From NCBI GenBank assembly GCA_030037775.1, contig JASHQB010000003.1:1-60380 (forward strand): DNA of 60,380 nucleotides. The letters are read 5' to 3'. This DNA is from Candidatus Acidiferrales bacterium. GTDB taxonomy: Bacteria > Acidobacteriota > Terriglobia > Acidiferrales > UBA7541. Both the position numbers and the translations under genes were made by a program. How positions within the stretch are numbered: the first letter of the stretch is position 1; every line of letters starts with the position of its first letter. Below, one piece after another: positions 34,749 to 43,420 of this stretch. The notes beneath the pieces are model-generated. The model did no database searches, was not told the DNA's origin, and saw nothing but the letters and a program-made list of their open reading frames with translations.

Positions 34749-35440
34749 GCCGCTCTACTCTCTGTTCCCGTGAGCCGGCCGTCCTCCATCTTCAAGATCC
34801 GGCTGGCGAACTCATAAATTCTGCTGTCGTGCGTCACGACCACAATGCAGCGATTGCTGTTGAGAATGTTCTCGTGCACAAACTTCAAAATCGACTGTCC
34901 CGTATCGCCGTCTAGGGAGGCAGTTGGTTCGTCCATGATCAAAATATCCGGCTGCCCGACCATCGCGCGTGCGATAGCCACGCGCTGCTGTTCCCCTCCG
35001 CTGAGTTTCACCGGCGGGAGGTCCGCTCGTCCTTTCAGGCCAACAATGTCCAGGTATTGGGCAGCTTGCTTCATTGATTCGTTCCAGTTTTTCTTTCTGA
35101 GGATCAGCGGGATGGCGACATTCTCGGCCGTATTGAGACGTGGAAAAAGATGATAGTCCTGGAACACGAAACCAACTCTGTTCAGGCGGAAGTCGGCCAA
35201 TTGGTCGGCATTTAAATTCCAGATATCGATTCCTTCCACGCATACCCTTCCTGAATCTGGTTTGAGGATTCCGGAGAGAACACTTAAGAGCGTCGTCTTG
35301 CCACTCCCTGAGGGTCCCACGATGTACACCATCTCCCCGAAATTGGTCTCCAGATTGACGTCACGAAGGGCCATCGTCTTGGCTTCTCCTTCACCAAACC
35401 ATTTGCCCAATCCGTCGGCCTTGATCGCTACCTTTGGCAT
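34745..35440 (-). CDS. ABC transporter ATP-binding protein (DevA/LolD-like)
   Basis: The usual 231-residue ATPase: Walker A G-P-S-G-S-G-K-T-T, Q-loop FVFQDYHLFP, signature L-S-G-G-E-Q-Q-R, Walker B I-L-I-M-D-E-P-T-A-S-L-D and the H-switch VVVTHDSRIYEF. It energises the FtsX-like permease encoded one base upstream. ATG 35440 is preferred, with GAGGAT upstream; the open frame to 35482 overlaps the permease gene. Confidence 0.92.
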   Translation of the reverse strand: MPKVAIKADGLGKWFGEGEAKTMALRDVNLETNFGEMVYIVGPSGSGKTTLLSVLSGILKPDSGRVCVEGIDIWNLNADQLADFRLNRVGFVFQDYHLFPRLNTAENVAIPLILRKKNWNESMKQAAQYLDIVGLKGRADLPPVKLSGGEQQRVAIARAMVGQPDILIMDEPTASLDGDTGQSILKFVHENILNSNRCIVVVTHDSRIYEFASRILKMEDGRLTGTESRAA

Positions 35441-35441
35441 G

Positions 35442-36578
35442 TCATCCTCGAAAGATGTCGAACGGCTCGATCTGCAAAACACGACGAATTCCCACGTAGC
35501 TGGAAATCCCAGCGATGATTACCACCATCACGAATGACAGCAGCAGGCTTGGATAGGTGATCATGGCGGCGTAGCTAGCCAGCCGCAGCTTGGCCAAATA
35601 GACCAGTAGTGTGCACAAACCTACTCCCAGTCCGTAGCCAGTCAACGCCGTGAAGGAGGCTTGGAATAAGATCATTCCGACCAATTCACTGCTTTTCGTT
35701 CCAATGGCTTTCAGGGCGCCGAACCTCTCCAGATTTTCCAGAATGAACGTGTAGAAAGTCTGTCCGGAAATGGAGAGGCCCACGATGAAGCTGATCAGCG
35801 TCATGATGAGAATGTTCGTTCCCCCACCCGTCTGGAAGACATAGTAGGAAGCGTTCTTTTTTATGAATTCGTCTTTGGTCACTGCCAGATAGCCCAGCGC
35901 GGCAACCTGTTGCTTGATTTTTTGTACGTCGGCTGGGCTCTTCGGCTGCACAAGAACATAGGAGATGGTGTAGCGAGGATTGGGGATATACTGAACAGCG
36001 CGATAATAGGTGGTGTACAACGTAGGCGTGCCAAAGAGGCCAGAAACGGTTACTTTAGCCACTCCGACGATCACGCCGCGGTGATCATTCAGTTCGAATA
36101 CCGAACCCACGTGGGGGCTTTCCAGCTTCTGGTATTCAGCGTCGGCAACCACGATAAAGCCGTTCTCGGCGTAGATGTCTTCGATCTTTCCTTCAATCAA
36201 CATAGGCCGGCCGAAGAGGCTGGTGTCGTCGAGGCCGACCACGGTAGCGGCTTGATAGGTTCCGTCGGGAAGCTTTACGAGTGCTCCTCCGGAATATAGA
36301 GGCACCGCGTATTCCACGCCGTCCAGGCTGCGGACCGCGTCCAGGACGTAATCCGGCATCCCAATCGAGCTAGTGATGGCCTGCACGGAAGGATCCATCA
36401 CCCACATCGGAGCTCCGATATTGATAACTGTTGCCGAGGCGTGGCTTAAAACGCCGATGAACATGGAGGTGATAAACATCATTAGGAAGACGGCAAAGGT
36501 AATACCGACAAGAAGTGCTGTGAACTTCGCTTTGTCGTTGACGAGCAACTTGTAAGCTAGCTTGAGAATTCCTCTCAC
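35442..36578 (-). CDS. FtsX/DevC-type ABC transporter permease
   Basis: An N-terminal helix (FTALLVGITFAVFLMMFITS) is followed by a large periplasmic domain (about 70-245), then three C-terminal helices (ILIMTLISFIVGLSISGQTF, LVGMILFQASFTALTGYG, YPSLLLSFVMVVIIAGISSY). This is the MacB/DevC topology with one N-terminal and three C-terminal helices. The GTG at 36578 has GGACCAGG upstream; ATG-like starts further out reach 36611. It opens the exporter operon, with an operator centred about 86 bases upstream. Confidence 0.9.
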   Translation of the reverse strand: MRGILKLAYKLLVNDKAKFTALLVGITFAVFLMMFITSMFIGVLSHASATVINIGAPMWVMDPSVQAITSSIGMPDYVLDAVRSLDGVEYAVPLYSGGALVKLPDGTYQAATVVGLDDTSLFGRPMLIEGKIEDIYAENGFIVVADAEYQKLESPHVGSVFELNDHRGVIVGVAKVTVSGLFGTPTLYTTYYRAVQYIPNPRYTISYVLVQPKSPADVQKIKQQVAALGYLAVTKDEFIKKNASYYVFQTGGGTNILIMTLISFIVGLSISGQTFYTFILENLERFGALKAIGTKSSELVGMILFQASFTALTGYGLGVGLCTLLVYLAKLRLASYAAMITYPSLLLSFVMVVIIAGISSYVGIRRVLQIEPFDIFRG

Positions 36579-36656
36579 AGCCTGGTCCTTTTCCGATGTA
36601 CACAGCCACATTCACCGATTGCGTCAACCGGGTATGTACATCCCATCACCCGCAGG

Positions 36657-36672
36657 AGTGATGACGGTCACA
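36657..36672. promoter_or_regulatory. Crp/Fnr-type operator upstream of exporter operon
   Basis: AGTGATGACGGTCACA matches nGTGA-N6-TCACn, centred about 86 bases before the permease start at 36578. Confidence 0.7.
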
Positions 36673-36754
36673 TGCCGAACAAAGACCCGCTGAGATCGGC
36701 CTTGGTTGACCTACGCGTGGCTACCTGTCTGACGGTGATGTTTGAGCGCTTTCG

Positions 36755-37648
36755 TCAGCTTCGGATCGTCAGGACCGGGCACCGAGCGTGCGCAACAATC
36801 TTGTGCGCTGTTGCCACTGGCAGATGTGTTGCGGCAGCCGGAAGGCCACTTGGTCGGCGAACGCCGAGAACAATCAAGTCCGCTTGCCGATTCCTCGCAA
36901 TCTCCAAGATTTTTTCGGCAGCGGCTCCTTGTTCGACGACATACTCCGGGACACACCAGCGTTCAACTTCCGGTGTGACGAGTTTACGCAGCAGATGCAT
37001 CGAGGAGGAGATGAGATCGTAGGGGCGAACCAAATCGCCGGTCTTTGGTTCTTCAATTACATGCAACAGGGTCAAATATGCTTGACACCCTTGCGCGAGC
37101 GAGATCGCGTAGCGTGCGGCGGCGGCCGATTCTGCGCTAAAGTCCGTCGCGAGCAGGATCCTGGTAAAATCGCTGCTTTGTTGAGGTTCGCTCACCGCAT
37201 GCGGGCCGATGGTCAGCACCGCGCACGACGCCTTCCGAAAGATTTTCTCAGCGATCGAGCCGAGCACGAACTTGCGGACTCCCGAGCGTCCTCGTGTGCC
37301 GATCACGATCAAGTCGATCTTGTTTTGCTGAATGGCCTCTGCAAGATTGGACCAAAGGTCCCCTTCCTTGATCAGGATCTCTGGCTGAATTCCTTGGAAC
37401 GCTTTGACAAGTTCGCGTTTCTGCTGCTCTTTCTTTATCTCGGCAGCTCTTTCCAAGCTCCTCCACGTTTCTGGGGGTGTCATGGGGTTAATGACTGGCG
37501 GTCGCACATGCAAAGCATAGAGTTTGGCTCTGTAGCGCTTCGAGAGCCCGACCGCATAAGGAATGGCTGCATCCGCAGCCGGTGAAAAGTCGGTCGCAAA
37601 GAGAATATTATTGAACTGAATTTGGCCGCCAGCCTCCGTCATTTTCAT
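36755..37648 (-). CDS. Tandem universal stress protein (UspA x2)
   Basis: Two Usp domains (about residues 10-148 and 158-297). The first has the ATP-binding pattern G-x2-G-x9-G-S (GTRGRSGVRKFVLGS); in the second it is degenerate (LGVRRPSGLPAAATHLPV), so only one nucleotide is likely bound. ATG 37648 follows AAGGTGG. An operator is centred 55 bases upstream. Tandem Usp proteins are hallmark members of dormancy regulons such as DosR. It is divergent from the DUF2934 gene. Confidence 0.92.
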   Translation of the reverse strand: MKMTEAGGQIQFNNILFATDFSPAADAAIPYAVGLSKRYRAKLYALHVRPPVINPMTPPETWRSLERAAEIKKEQQKRELVKAFQGIQPEILIKEGDLWSNLAEAIQQNKIDLIVIGTRGRSGVRKFVLGSIAEKIFRKASCAVLTIGPHAVSEPQQSSDFTRILLATDFSAESAAAARYAISLAQGCQAYLTLLHVIEEPKTGDLVRPYDLISSSMHLLRKLVTPEVERWCVPEYVVEQGAAAEKILEIARNRQADLIVLGVRRPSGLPAAATHLPVATAHKIVAHARCPVLTIRS

Positions 37649-37695
37649 ACGCCACCTTGCCCTATCTAGGCTGGAACAAGGCCACGGTCTGCCGC

Positions 37696-37711
37696 TGTGA
37701 TGCAGGTCACC
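37696..37711. promoter_or_regulatory. Crp/Fnr-type operator between Usp and DUF2934 genes
   Basis: TGTGATGCAGGTCACC matches nGTGA-N6-TCACn. It is centred 55 bases before the Usp start and may also serve the divergent gene at 37813. Confidence 0.74.
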
Positions 37712-37812
37712 GGGATGGGTGATCCACATCCCATACAACAAGTCGTGCGGTGGCTAGTGTTAAAAGAGAAATACTGAACGTCACGTGGAATGCGGCGGAA
37801 ACAGGGGGACCG

Positions 37813-38316
37813 GTGACCAACCAAACAGAAAGCGCGCAGCCAAGGAACCGCTGTGCGGCAAACGTGAAGATCGGTAATGCGTCGGAATGTCTTAAGAATA
37901 TTTCCGAGGCAATCGCAAAACGAGCCTATGAAATTTACCTGCTCCGGGGAGGTGCTCCCGGAAGCGATCGGGAGGACTGGCAACGTGCGGAAAAGGAAAT
38001 TGTTCGGCCACTCAGCTGCTGTGGCATTCTGGACTCAGAAGACGAAGCGGTGATTTCCTTCATGGATTCTGCATTGGGCGGGAAGAATCTTGAGGAAATT
38101 GAAATATGTGTCCAGCCCCATCGCGTGATTTTGGCCGGGAAGGAGAAAGCGAGCCCCCGGCAAGCGTCGCGAGCGGCGATCTTTCGTGTGTTACCCTTGG
38201 AAGACGAATTTGATCCTTCCAGCGCAAAGCTATCGTTGAAGCAGCACGGCTCCATTGTTGAGATCGAGATTCACAAACTCCGCAAAGAACGGGCTGCGGG
38301 GCGTCGAGCATCGTGA
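37813..38316 (+). CDS. DUF2934 protein with Hsp20-like C-terminal domain
   Basis: A DUF2934 segment (ISEAIAKRAYEIYLLRGG...SDREDWQRAEKEIV) is followed by a diverged alpha-crystallin-like domain (ISFMDSALGGKNLEEIEICV, HRVILAGKEKA, LSLKQHGSIVEIEIHK). This is the same architecture as the protein at 27479, but the Hsp20 part has lost the usual Gly-Val-Leu core, so chaperone activity is doubtful. Start is uncertain: GTG 37813 has GGGGGA close upstream; GTG 37750 is also in frame. No ATG is available. Confidence 0.75.
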   Translation: MTNQTESAQPRNRCAANVKIGNASECLKNISEAIAKRAYEIYLLRGGAPGSDREDWQRAEKEIVRPLSCCGILDSEDEAVISFMDSALGGKNLEEIEICVQPHRVILAGKEKASPRQASRAAIFRVLPLEDEFDPSSAKLSLKQHGSIVEIEIHKLRKERAAGRRAS

Positions 38317-38327
38317 CAGCCGTCACC
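38312..38327. promoter_or_regulatory. Crp/Fnr-type operator upstream of small ORF-hsp20
   Basis: CGTGACAGCCGTCACC matches nGTGA-N6-TCACn. It overlaps the end of the DUF2934 gene, is centred 75 bases before a small ORF at 38394, and lies 331 bases before the hsp20 start. Confidence 0.72.
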
Positions 38328-38393
38328 GTGAGGCGTATCAGCGGTCACTGCGTCAACTCGCATTTCGGCGTAGTGATATTTCTGGAAGGGCAA

Positions 38394-38654
38394 ATGGCTG
38401 CAAATGGGACAGAGTCACAAAGGCACCGCAGCAAACGAATGCCGCAGGGAAGGGCCGTTTGGGTTTCACCAGTGCAGCACTTGGCCACTTCTGTCCGGGC
38501 CGACGGTGTGCGAAGCCTAATTGAAACGCCTGAATGTTCGACGCGCCGGCCCTTGGGGCCGGGGGCACTTCGCGGGCCTGTCGGCTCGGAGTATGACGTA
38601 CAGGAGAATAAGATTCACGCTCATAGAGTCCGCATGAAAGGAGATTTACGATGA
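38394..38654 (+). CDS. Putative small basic protein, coupled to hsp20
   Basis: ATG 38394 follows GGAAGGG and lies 75 bases after the operator centre, within the 54-97 range typical of the other sites. The 86-residue product is rich in Arg, Gly and Ser, has no recognised domain, and ends in A-T-G-A overlap with the hsp20 start at 38651. That arrangement suggests translational coupling. Against it: no known family, and a GC-rich hairpin (CCGGCCC-TTG-GGGCCGG, 38546-38562) inside the frame. It could instead be an untranslated leader. Confidence 0.35.
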   Translation: MAANGTESQRHRSKRMPQGRAVWVSPVQHLATSVRADGVRSLIETPECSTRRPLGPGALRGPVGSEYDVQENKIHAHRVRMKGDLR

Positions 38655-39142
38655 CGAATCTGATCCCGCGGGACAGTTTTTTCCAGGATCTCTTCGATTT
38701 CCGTCGAGATTTCGATCAGATCTTCAATCGGATACTTCTCGGAAGGCCGTTACTCGCAGACCAAGCTGCTTCCAAGGCATTCGATTTCTTCCCGGCCGTT
38801 GAATCCTATCTTGATCGAGATGGGGAGAAGTTCTTCTGCCGCGTTTCGCTCCCTGGTGTCGATGCCAAGGACGTGGAAATCCAAACTAAGGACAACCTGC
38901 TGACCATCAAGGGCGAGCGAAAGCGCAGTCGCACATTTAAGGAAGTTGAGGTCATGGATGAGGAGATCGTTTACGGTAAGTTCGAGCGCACGTTCACGCT
39001 TCCAGAGGGAGTGGTCACGGAGAAACTCACTGCCGAATATCGGAATGGAGTGCTCGAAATTGCAGCGCCTCTCGTTGCGGCGGCTCTGCCACGTAAGGTA
39101 GAGATCAAGGTGGTGCCCGCTTCGAAACAAATCGCCGCCTGA
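38651..39142 (+). CDS. Small heat-shock protein (Hsp20)
   Basis: A standard 163-residue Hsp20 with the alpha-crystallin domain at about 40-150: FFPAVESYLDRDGEKFFCRV, LPGVDAKDVEIQTKDNLLTI, KGERKR, and the closing A-E-Y-R-N-G-V-L-E-I. AAAGGAG precedes the ATG. It is a cytoplasmic holdase. No DUF2934 domain is present, unlike the copy at 27479. A hairpin follows the stop. Confidence 0.93.
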   Translation: MTNLIPRDSFFQDLFDFRRDFDQIFNRILLGRPLLADQAASKAFDFFPAVESYLDRDGEKFFCRVSLPGVDAKDVEIQTKDNLLTIKGERKRSRTFKEVEVMDEEIVYGKFERTFTLPEGVVTEKLTAEYRNGVLEIAAPLVAAALPRKVEIKVVPASKQIAA

Positions 39143-39158
39143 GATTTCGAAGAGTGAA

Positions 39159-39195
39159 GACTGGCTCGGGAAAACGTACCCCTCCGGAGCCAGTC
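39159..39195 (+). terminator. Hairpin after hsp20
   Basis: GACTGGCTC (39159-39167) pairs perfectly with GAGCCAGTC (39187-39195) around a 19-base loop. Only TCTATT follows, so it may be a terminator or an RNA-stabilising structure. Confidence 0.45.
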
Positions 39196-39272
39196 TCTAT
39201 TACCCTGCAGGTCCTCGGCAGCATGAAGAGTCGTTGTGCATGCGCGCTTGAGCATAGTGCGCCGCTATCCGT

Positions 39273-39288
39273 TGTGACCGACATCACG
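39273..39288. promoter_or_regulatory. Crp/Fnr-type operator, tandem site 1 before usp
   Basis: TGTGACCGACATCACG matches nGTGA-N6-TCACn. It is the left member of a tandem pair with centres 23 bases apart. Confidence 0.72.
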
Positions 39289-39295
39289 CATCCGC

Positions 39296-39311
39296 CGTGA
39301 GGAACATCACC
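39296..39311. promoter_or_regulatory. Crp/Fnr-type operator, tandem site 2 before usp
   Basis: CGTGAGGAACATCACC matches nGTGA-N6-TCACn. It is centred 66 bases before a small ORF at 39370 and 305 before usp. Confidence 0.7.
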
Positions 39312-39369
39312 GCCACCTAGCAGTCTGCAATTGTTAACTGATCCCAGATCGAAACGATGGGGAGGTGAA

Positions 39370-39594
39370 ATGCGATTGCCGGTCTGGGTCTCGTGGATCA
39401 GCGGGAGACCTGACTCCGGCCCGCTTACCTGCGAGGTTCCGCCCGCTCAGTTGGTGTGTACGTCCGGTGCCAAGGATCCGAGGCAGTCTATGCCCATGAA
39501 TGACGCATATAGATTCCTCTGGCCGAAGCGAGGGTGTAGGTACCTCACCGGAGGGTATGGTGCTAGTTCATTTCGAGCAGTTGTCAGATTTTGA
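39370..39594 (+). CDS. Putative small protein upstream of usp
   Basis: ATG 39370 is preceded immediately by GGGGAGGTGAA, one of the best ribosome sites in the window. It lies 66 bases after the nearer operator, the usual distance for this regulon. The 74-residue product (start MRLPVWVSWISG, later NDAYRFLWPKRGCRYLTGG) has no recognised family. It ends 14 bases before the Usp start, consistent with an operon. Support is positional only. Confidence 0.4.
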   Translation: MRLPVWVSWISGRPDSGPLTCEVPPAQLVCTSGAKDPRQSMPMNDAYRFLWPKRGCRYLTGGYGASSFRAVVRF

Positions 39595-39608
39595 GGGGTG
39601 AGGCAAAC

Positions 39609-40499
39609 ATGAAAGTTGTGCTGGCCATCGACGCATCGACGGGGTCTCAGAGCTTGGTTGAGGCTGCCACGTCCCGCCCATGGCCCTCAGGGACGAGGTT
39701 CATCGTTCTTCATGTGGTGAACATGGCGGCACTGGGTCGCTTCGCGGTAATGCTAGATCAAGAAAAAAAAGCCGGCCAGACGTTGGTTGCGGTAACTGCC
39801 GAAAAGTTGGCTTGTGCCGGACTCGACGCTGGCACCGACGTTCTCGTCGGGTTTCCACGAAAGGCCATCACTGAATACGCCAAGGAATGGGGTGCGGATT
39901 TCATTTTCGTCGCCTCGCACGGACAAAGTGCAGTGGCGCGCTTTCTCCTGGGCAGCGTTGCCCAAGCGGTCCTTCGCACAGCCCCGTGCTCGGTCGAGGT
40001 TGTGCGGTCCAGACTAAACGGCGCCTGGGCGAAAGGAAACGCGCTGAAAATTCTCTTGGCGACAGACGGGTCTGAGGGTGCCACGGCCGCCGTACGATCG
40101 GTGATGAGTCGGCCATGGCCATCGGGAAGTCAGACTAAGATCATTAGCGTGGCGGAGCTCGTAATCCCCGGAAGTGAGGTAATTGCTTCATCATCTTCTC
40201 CGACTTATCCGATCAGTCTTTTGGAGCAGATGTGGAACGATGCACGCGAGCGGGCCCGCGACGCCGTTGAGCAGGCGCGGAAACTCCTGGAAACAGCAGA
40301 AATGAAAACGCTCCAAGAGGAGTCCGCCCTCGAGGGAGATCCACGATTCCTTTTGCTGGAGCAAGCGAGGGAATGGGGTGCGGATTTGATTGTTCTTGGC
40401 TCGCACGGCCGCCGCGCGATCGATCGCGTCCTGATGGGAAGCGTTTCTGAGTTTGTTGCGCTGCATGCACAATGCTCCGTCGAAGTAATTCGAGGATAG
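39609..40499 (+). CDS. Tandem universal stress protein (UspA x2), second copy
   Basis: From ATG 39609 (GAGGGGTGAGG upstream) the 296-residue protein has two Usp domains (about 1-140 and 148-296). The first has ASHGQSAVARFLLGS and the second LGSHGRRAIDRVLMGS, both with G-x9-G-S ATP-type motifs. Unlike the copy at 36755, both halves look competent for nucleotide binding. Both halves begin with a V/L-A-x-D strand typical of the family. A tandem pair of operators lies about 300 bases upstream, with a small ORF between. Confidence 0.92.
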   Translation: MKVVLAIDASTGSQSLVEAATSRPWPSGTRFIVLHVVNMAALGRFAVMLDQEKKAGQTLVAVTAEKLACAGLDAGTDVLVGFPRKAITEYAKEWGADFIFVASHGQSAVARFLLGSVAQAVLRTAPCSVEVVRSRLNGAWAKGNALKILLATDGSEGATAAVRSVMSRPWPSGSQTKIISVAELVIPGSEVIASSSSPTYPISLLEQMWNDARERARDAVEQARKLLETAEMKTLQEESALEGDPRFLLLEQAREWGADLIVLGSHGRRAIDRVLMGSVSEFVALHAQCSVEVIRG

Positions 40500-40699
40500 T
40501 GGGCGAGAGAGAGCGGAACGTGAACTCGACTTCTAGGGTTGGGAACGAGCCCCAATTCAAAGATCTCGGTGCAATTGCTCAAGAGCGGATCGACTCGCTA
40601 TTTTGGAAGGCAGTGCGGGTTGCCCCGCCGTTCCATGCCTTACCGGATTTCTGAAATCAGGCTTCTCCAACCTCCCGCAAAATTCACCAGTTGGCGGCC

Positions 40700-43420
40700 A
40701 TGGTTGGGAATGAGAGCAGTGAAAAGATGGGTGGTCGCACGGAGCTTGAGTTTTTTTTCGCACCGAACTCAGTTGCTGTAATTGGTGCCACTGACCGTAC
40801 GGGCAGTGTGGGGCGCACGGTGTTGGCCAATCTTCGCAATGGAGAGTTCTCCGGCAAGGTTTACGCCGTCAATCCCAATCGGTCGCAGATCCTTGGTCTC
40901 TCGTGCTATCCGAACGTCGGCAGTGTTCCAGAAACAGTTGACTTAGCTATTGTGGTCACTCCTGCAGCGATCGTGCCGGCTGTTATTCGAGAGTGCGTCG
41001 ATGCCTCTGTACGGTCCGCCATCGTAATTTCTGCAGGATTCAAAGAGCGGGGGATTGAAGGGGAAAAGCTTGAACATCAGATCCAAGCGACCCTTCGTCG
41101 TGGATCGATGCGGCTGCTTGGGCCGAACTGTCTAGGTATGATGAATCCAAGACTCGGCCTGAATGCCACCTTTGCCGAGGACATCGCGAAACCTGGAAAG
41201 GTTGCGTTTCTTAGCCAAAGCGGCGCATTACTGACAGCGATTCTCGATTGGGCAGCGCAAGAGGAAGTTGGGTTCAGCGCGATTGTGTCGACCGGCTCAA
41301 TGCTTGACGTGGGCTGGGGCGACCTGATTTCGTTCCTCGGGGAGGATCCCGAGACGCAGAGCATTCTTCTGTACATCGAATCGATCGACGACGCTAGGCG
41401 ATTTCTTTCTGTGACGCGCGAGGTATCGCTCAACAAGCCGATCATTGTCATCAAGGCAGGCCGATCGGAGGCAGCTGCGCATGCGGCGAGTTCGCACACG
41501 GGGGCGTTGATGGGGAGTGACGAGGTGTTCGAAGCGGCATTCCGGCGCTCCGGCGTCTTGCGGGTACAGAGTATCGCGGACTTGTTCTACATGGCTGAGG
41601 TACTTGGTAAGCAACCGCGCCCTCGCGGCCCGCGCCTCACAATCTTGACGAATGCGGGTGGTCCCGGCGTTCTTGCTACCGATGCGCTCATTGCAACTGG
41701 TGGCCAACTAGCGCCGCTACCCGAAAAAACTACAGCTTTGCTCAACGATCACCTTCCGCCTCATTGGAGCCACAGCAATCCGATCGATATTCTCGGTGAT
41801 GCGGATTCGGAACGTTACGCGCACGCTTTGGAGATTGCTGCGGAGAACCCAAACAGTGATGGCTTGCTGGTGATCCTGGCACCACAAGGAATGACGGATC
41901 CCGCGAATGTTGCGATGGCGTTGAAGCCGTACGCCAAAGGAACGGGAAAACCGGTGCTGGCGAGCTGGATGGGCGGCAGAGCAGTTGCTAAGAGTAGGTC
42001 CATTCTGAACAACGCTGACATTCCCACTTTCGCCTATCCGGACACGGCTGCTCGAGCGTTCAACTACATGTGGCGCTACAGTTCCAGCCTTCGCGGGATT
42101 TACGAAACACCGACAATTGAAGATAGCCCGCCACTCGGAGAAGAGGCGCGCCGGAGAGCAGAAAAGCTTCTTGCGGACGTTCTGGCAGCTGGACGAACAC
42201 TCCTGACTGAGGTGGAGTCGAAGGAAATGCTAACTTTCTGGGGCATTCCCACGGTCCGAACATGCGTCGCGCGCTGCGAGGAAGAGGCGATTGCGTCGGC
42301 AGTTGATGTTGGGTTCCCGGTGGTTCTCAAGCTTCACTCCGAGACAATCACACACAAGACGGATGTCGGGGGCGTAAAACTGAATTTGCAAGATCAGCTC
42401 GCTGTGCGGGATGCATATCGAGCCATTCAAGCCTCTGTCACAGCAAAGGCAGGTGCTCAGCACTTTCTCGGCGTAACAGTCCAGCCGATGTTGGACCAGG
42501 ATAGCTACGAGTTGATCCTAGGGAGCAGTGTGGACCCACAATTTGGCCCTGTAATTTTATTCGGTTCGGGAGGAGAGCTTGTTGAAATTTACAGAGACCG
42601 GGCGTTGGGTCTCCCGCCACTGAACACCACCCTGGCTGCGCGATTGATGGAGCAGACACGCATTTTTGAAGCTCTTCAGGGAGTTCGAGGGCGCGCCCCA
42701 ATCAATGTAAGCGTTCTGACGCAGCTCTTGGTAAGATTCAGTGAGCTTGTCATTGAGAACCCGAGAATCAAAGAGGTCGACATCAACCCGCTAATCGCAT
42801 CGTCCGAGCGCTTCCTAGCTGTTGACGCAAGAATTCTTCTTTATCCGTCGGGGGTGCCCGACAAGGACCTTCCTCGTCCGGCCATTCGGCCCTATCCAAA
42901 GCAGTACATCTCCAGCTGGAAAGCGAAGGATGGAACAGAAGTTCTCATTCGACCGATGCGTCCCGAAGACGAGCCATTGATGGTCAAGTTTCATGAGACG
43001 CTGTCTCAAGAGACGATCTATTTGCGTTATTTTCACATGGAAAGGCTAAGCGCTCGCGCTGCACACGAAAGGTTAATCCGAAAATGCTTCATCGACTATG
43101 ACCGTGAGATGGCATTGGTCGCCGATCACCGAGCCGAAGGCGGAGGGCATGAAATCATCGCGGTTGGCCGGCTGAACAAGTTACGCACCGGCAAGGAAGG
43201 GGAAGTGGCCATTCTGGTTAGCGATCCATATCAGAATCTTGGTTTAGGTACCGAGCTGTTGCGGCAATTGGTCAATGTGGGGCGGGAGGAAAAACTCTGT
43301 GAAATTATCGCTAACATCCTTCCTGAAAACAGTGTAATGCGCGCACTAGCAGATCGCTTTGGTTTCTCAATCCAGAAGACGCAAGATCCGCGGATGCTTG
43401 TTGCTGTTCTCCCTCTCTAA
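40700..43420 (+). CDS. ADP-forming acyl-CoA synthetase-GNAT fusion (PatZ/Pat-like)
   Basis: Domain order: CoA-binding Rossmann domain (about 15-130, [17 protein letters not shown]); succinyl-CoA-ligase-like domains (about 145-460, with [19 protein letters not shown] and [11 protein letters not shown]); ATP-grasp domain (about 490-700, [19 protein letters not shown]); and a C-terminal GNAT acetyltransferase (about 735-905, [11 protein letters not shown], then [15 protein letters not shown]). This is the layout of E. coli PatZ/YfiQ and mycobacterial Pat-related lysine acetyltransferases. Whether the synthetase half is active cannot be told. ATG 40700 follows TTG 40691; no strong ribosome site. 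It probably follows usp on one transcript. In E. coli, patZ is CRP-controlled, an interesting parallel. Confidence 0.9.
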   Translation: MVGNESSEKMGGRTELEFFFAPNSVAVIGATDRTGSVGRTVLANLRNGEFSGKVYAVNPNRSQILGLSCYPNVGSVPETVDLAIVVTPAAIVPAVIRECVDASVRSAIVISAGFKERGIEGEKLEHQIQATLRRGSMRLLGPNCLGMMNPRLGLNATFAEDIAKPGKVAFLSQSGALLTAILDWAAQEEVGFSAIVSTGSMLDVGWGDLISFLGEDPETQSILLYIESIDDARRFLSVTREVSLNKPIIVIKAGRSEAAAHAASSHTGALMGSDEVFEAAFRRSGVLRVQSIADLFYMAEVLGKQPRPRGPRLTILTNAGGPGVLATDALIATGGQLAPLPEKTTALLNDHLPPHWSHSNPIDILGDADSERYAHALEIAAENPNSDGLLVILAPQGMTDPANVAMALKPYAKGTGKPVLASWMGGRAVAKSRSILNNADIPTFAYPDTAARAFNYMWRYSSSLRGIYETPTIEDSPPLGEEARRRAEKLLADVLAAGRTLLTEVESKEMLTFWGIPTVRTCVARCEEEAIASAVDVGFPVVLKLHSETITHKTDVGGVKLNLQDQLAVRDAYRAIQASVTAKAGAQHFLGVTVQPMLDQDSYELILGSSVDPQFGPVILFGSGGELVEIYRDRALGLPPLNTTLAARLMEQTRIFEALQGVRGRAPINVSVLTQLLVRFSELVIENPRIKEVDINPLIASSERFLAVDARILLYPSGVPDKDLPRPAIRPYPKQYISSWKAKDGTEVLIRPMRPEDEPLMVKFHETLSQETIYLRYFHMERLSARAAHERLIRKCFIDYDREMALVADHRAEGGGHEIIAVGRLNKLRTGKEGEVAILVSDPYQNLGLGTELLRQLVNVGREEKLCEIIANILPENSVMRALADRFGFSIQKTQDPRMLVAVLPL

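Noticed and set aside
38527-38650. RNA thermometer before hsp20
   Set aside because: The GC-rich hairpin at 38546-38562 is far from the ribosome site and I could not pair the AAAGGAG with upstream sequence convincingly.
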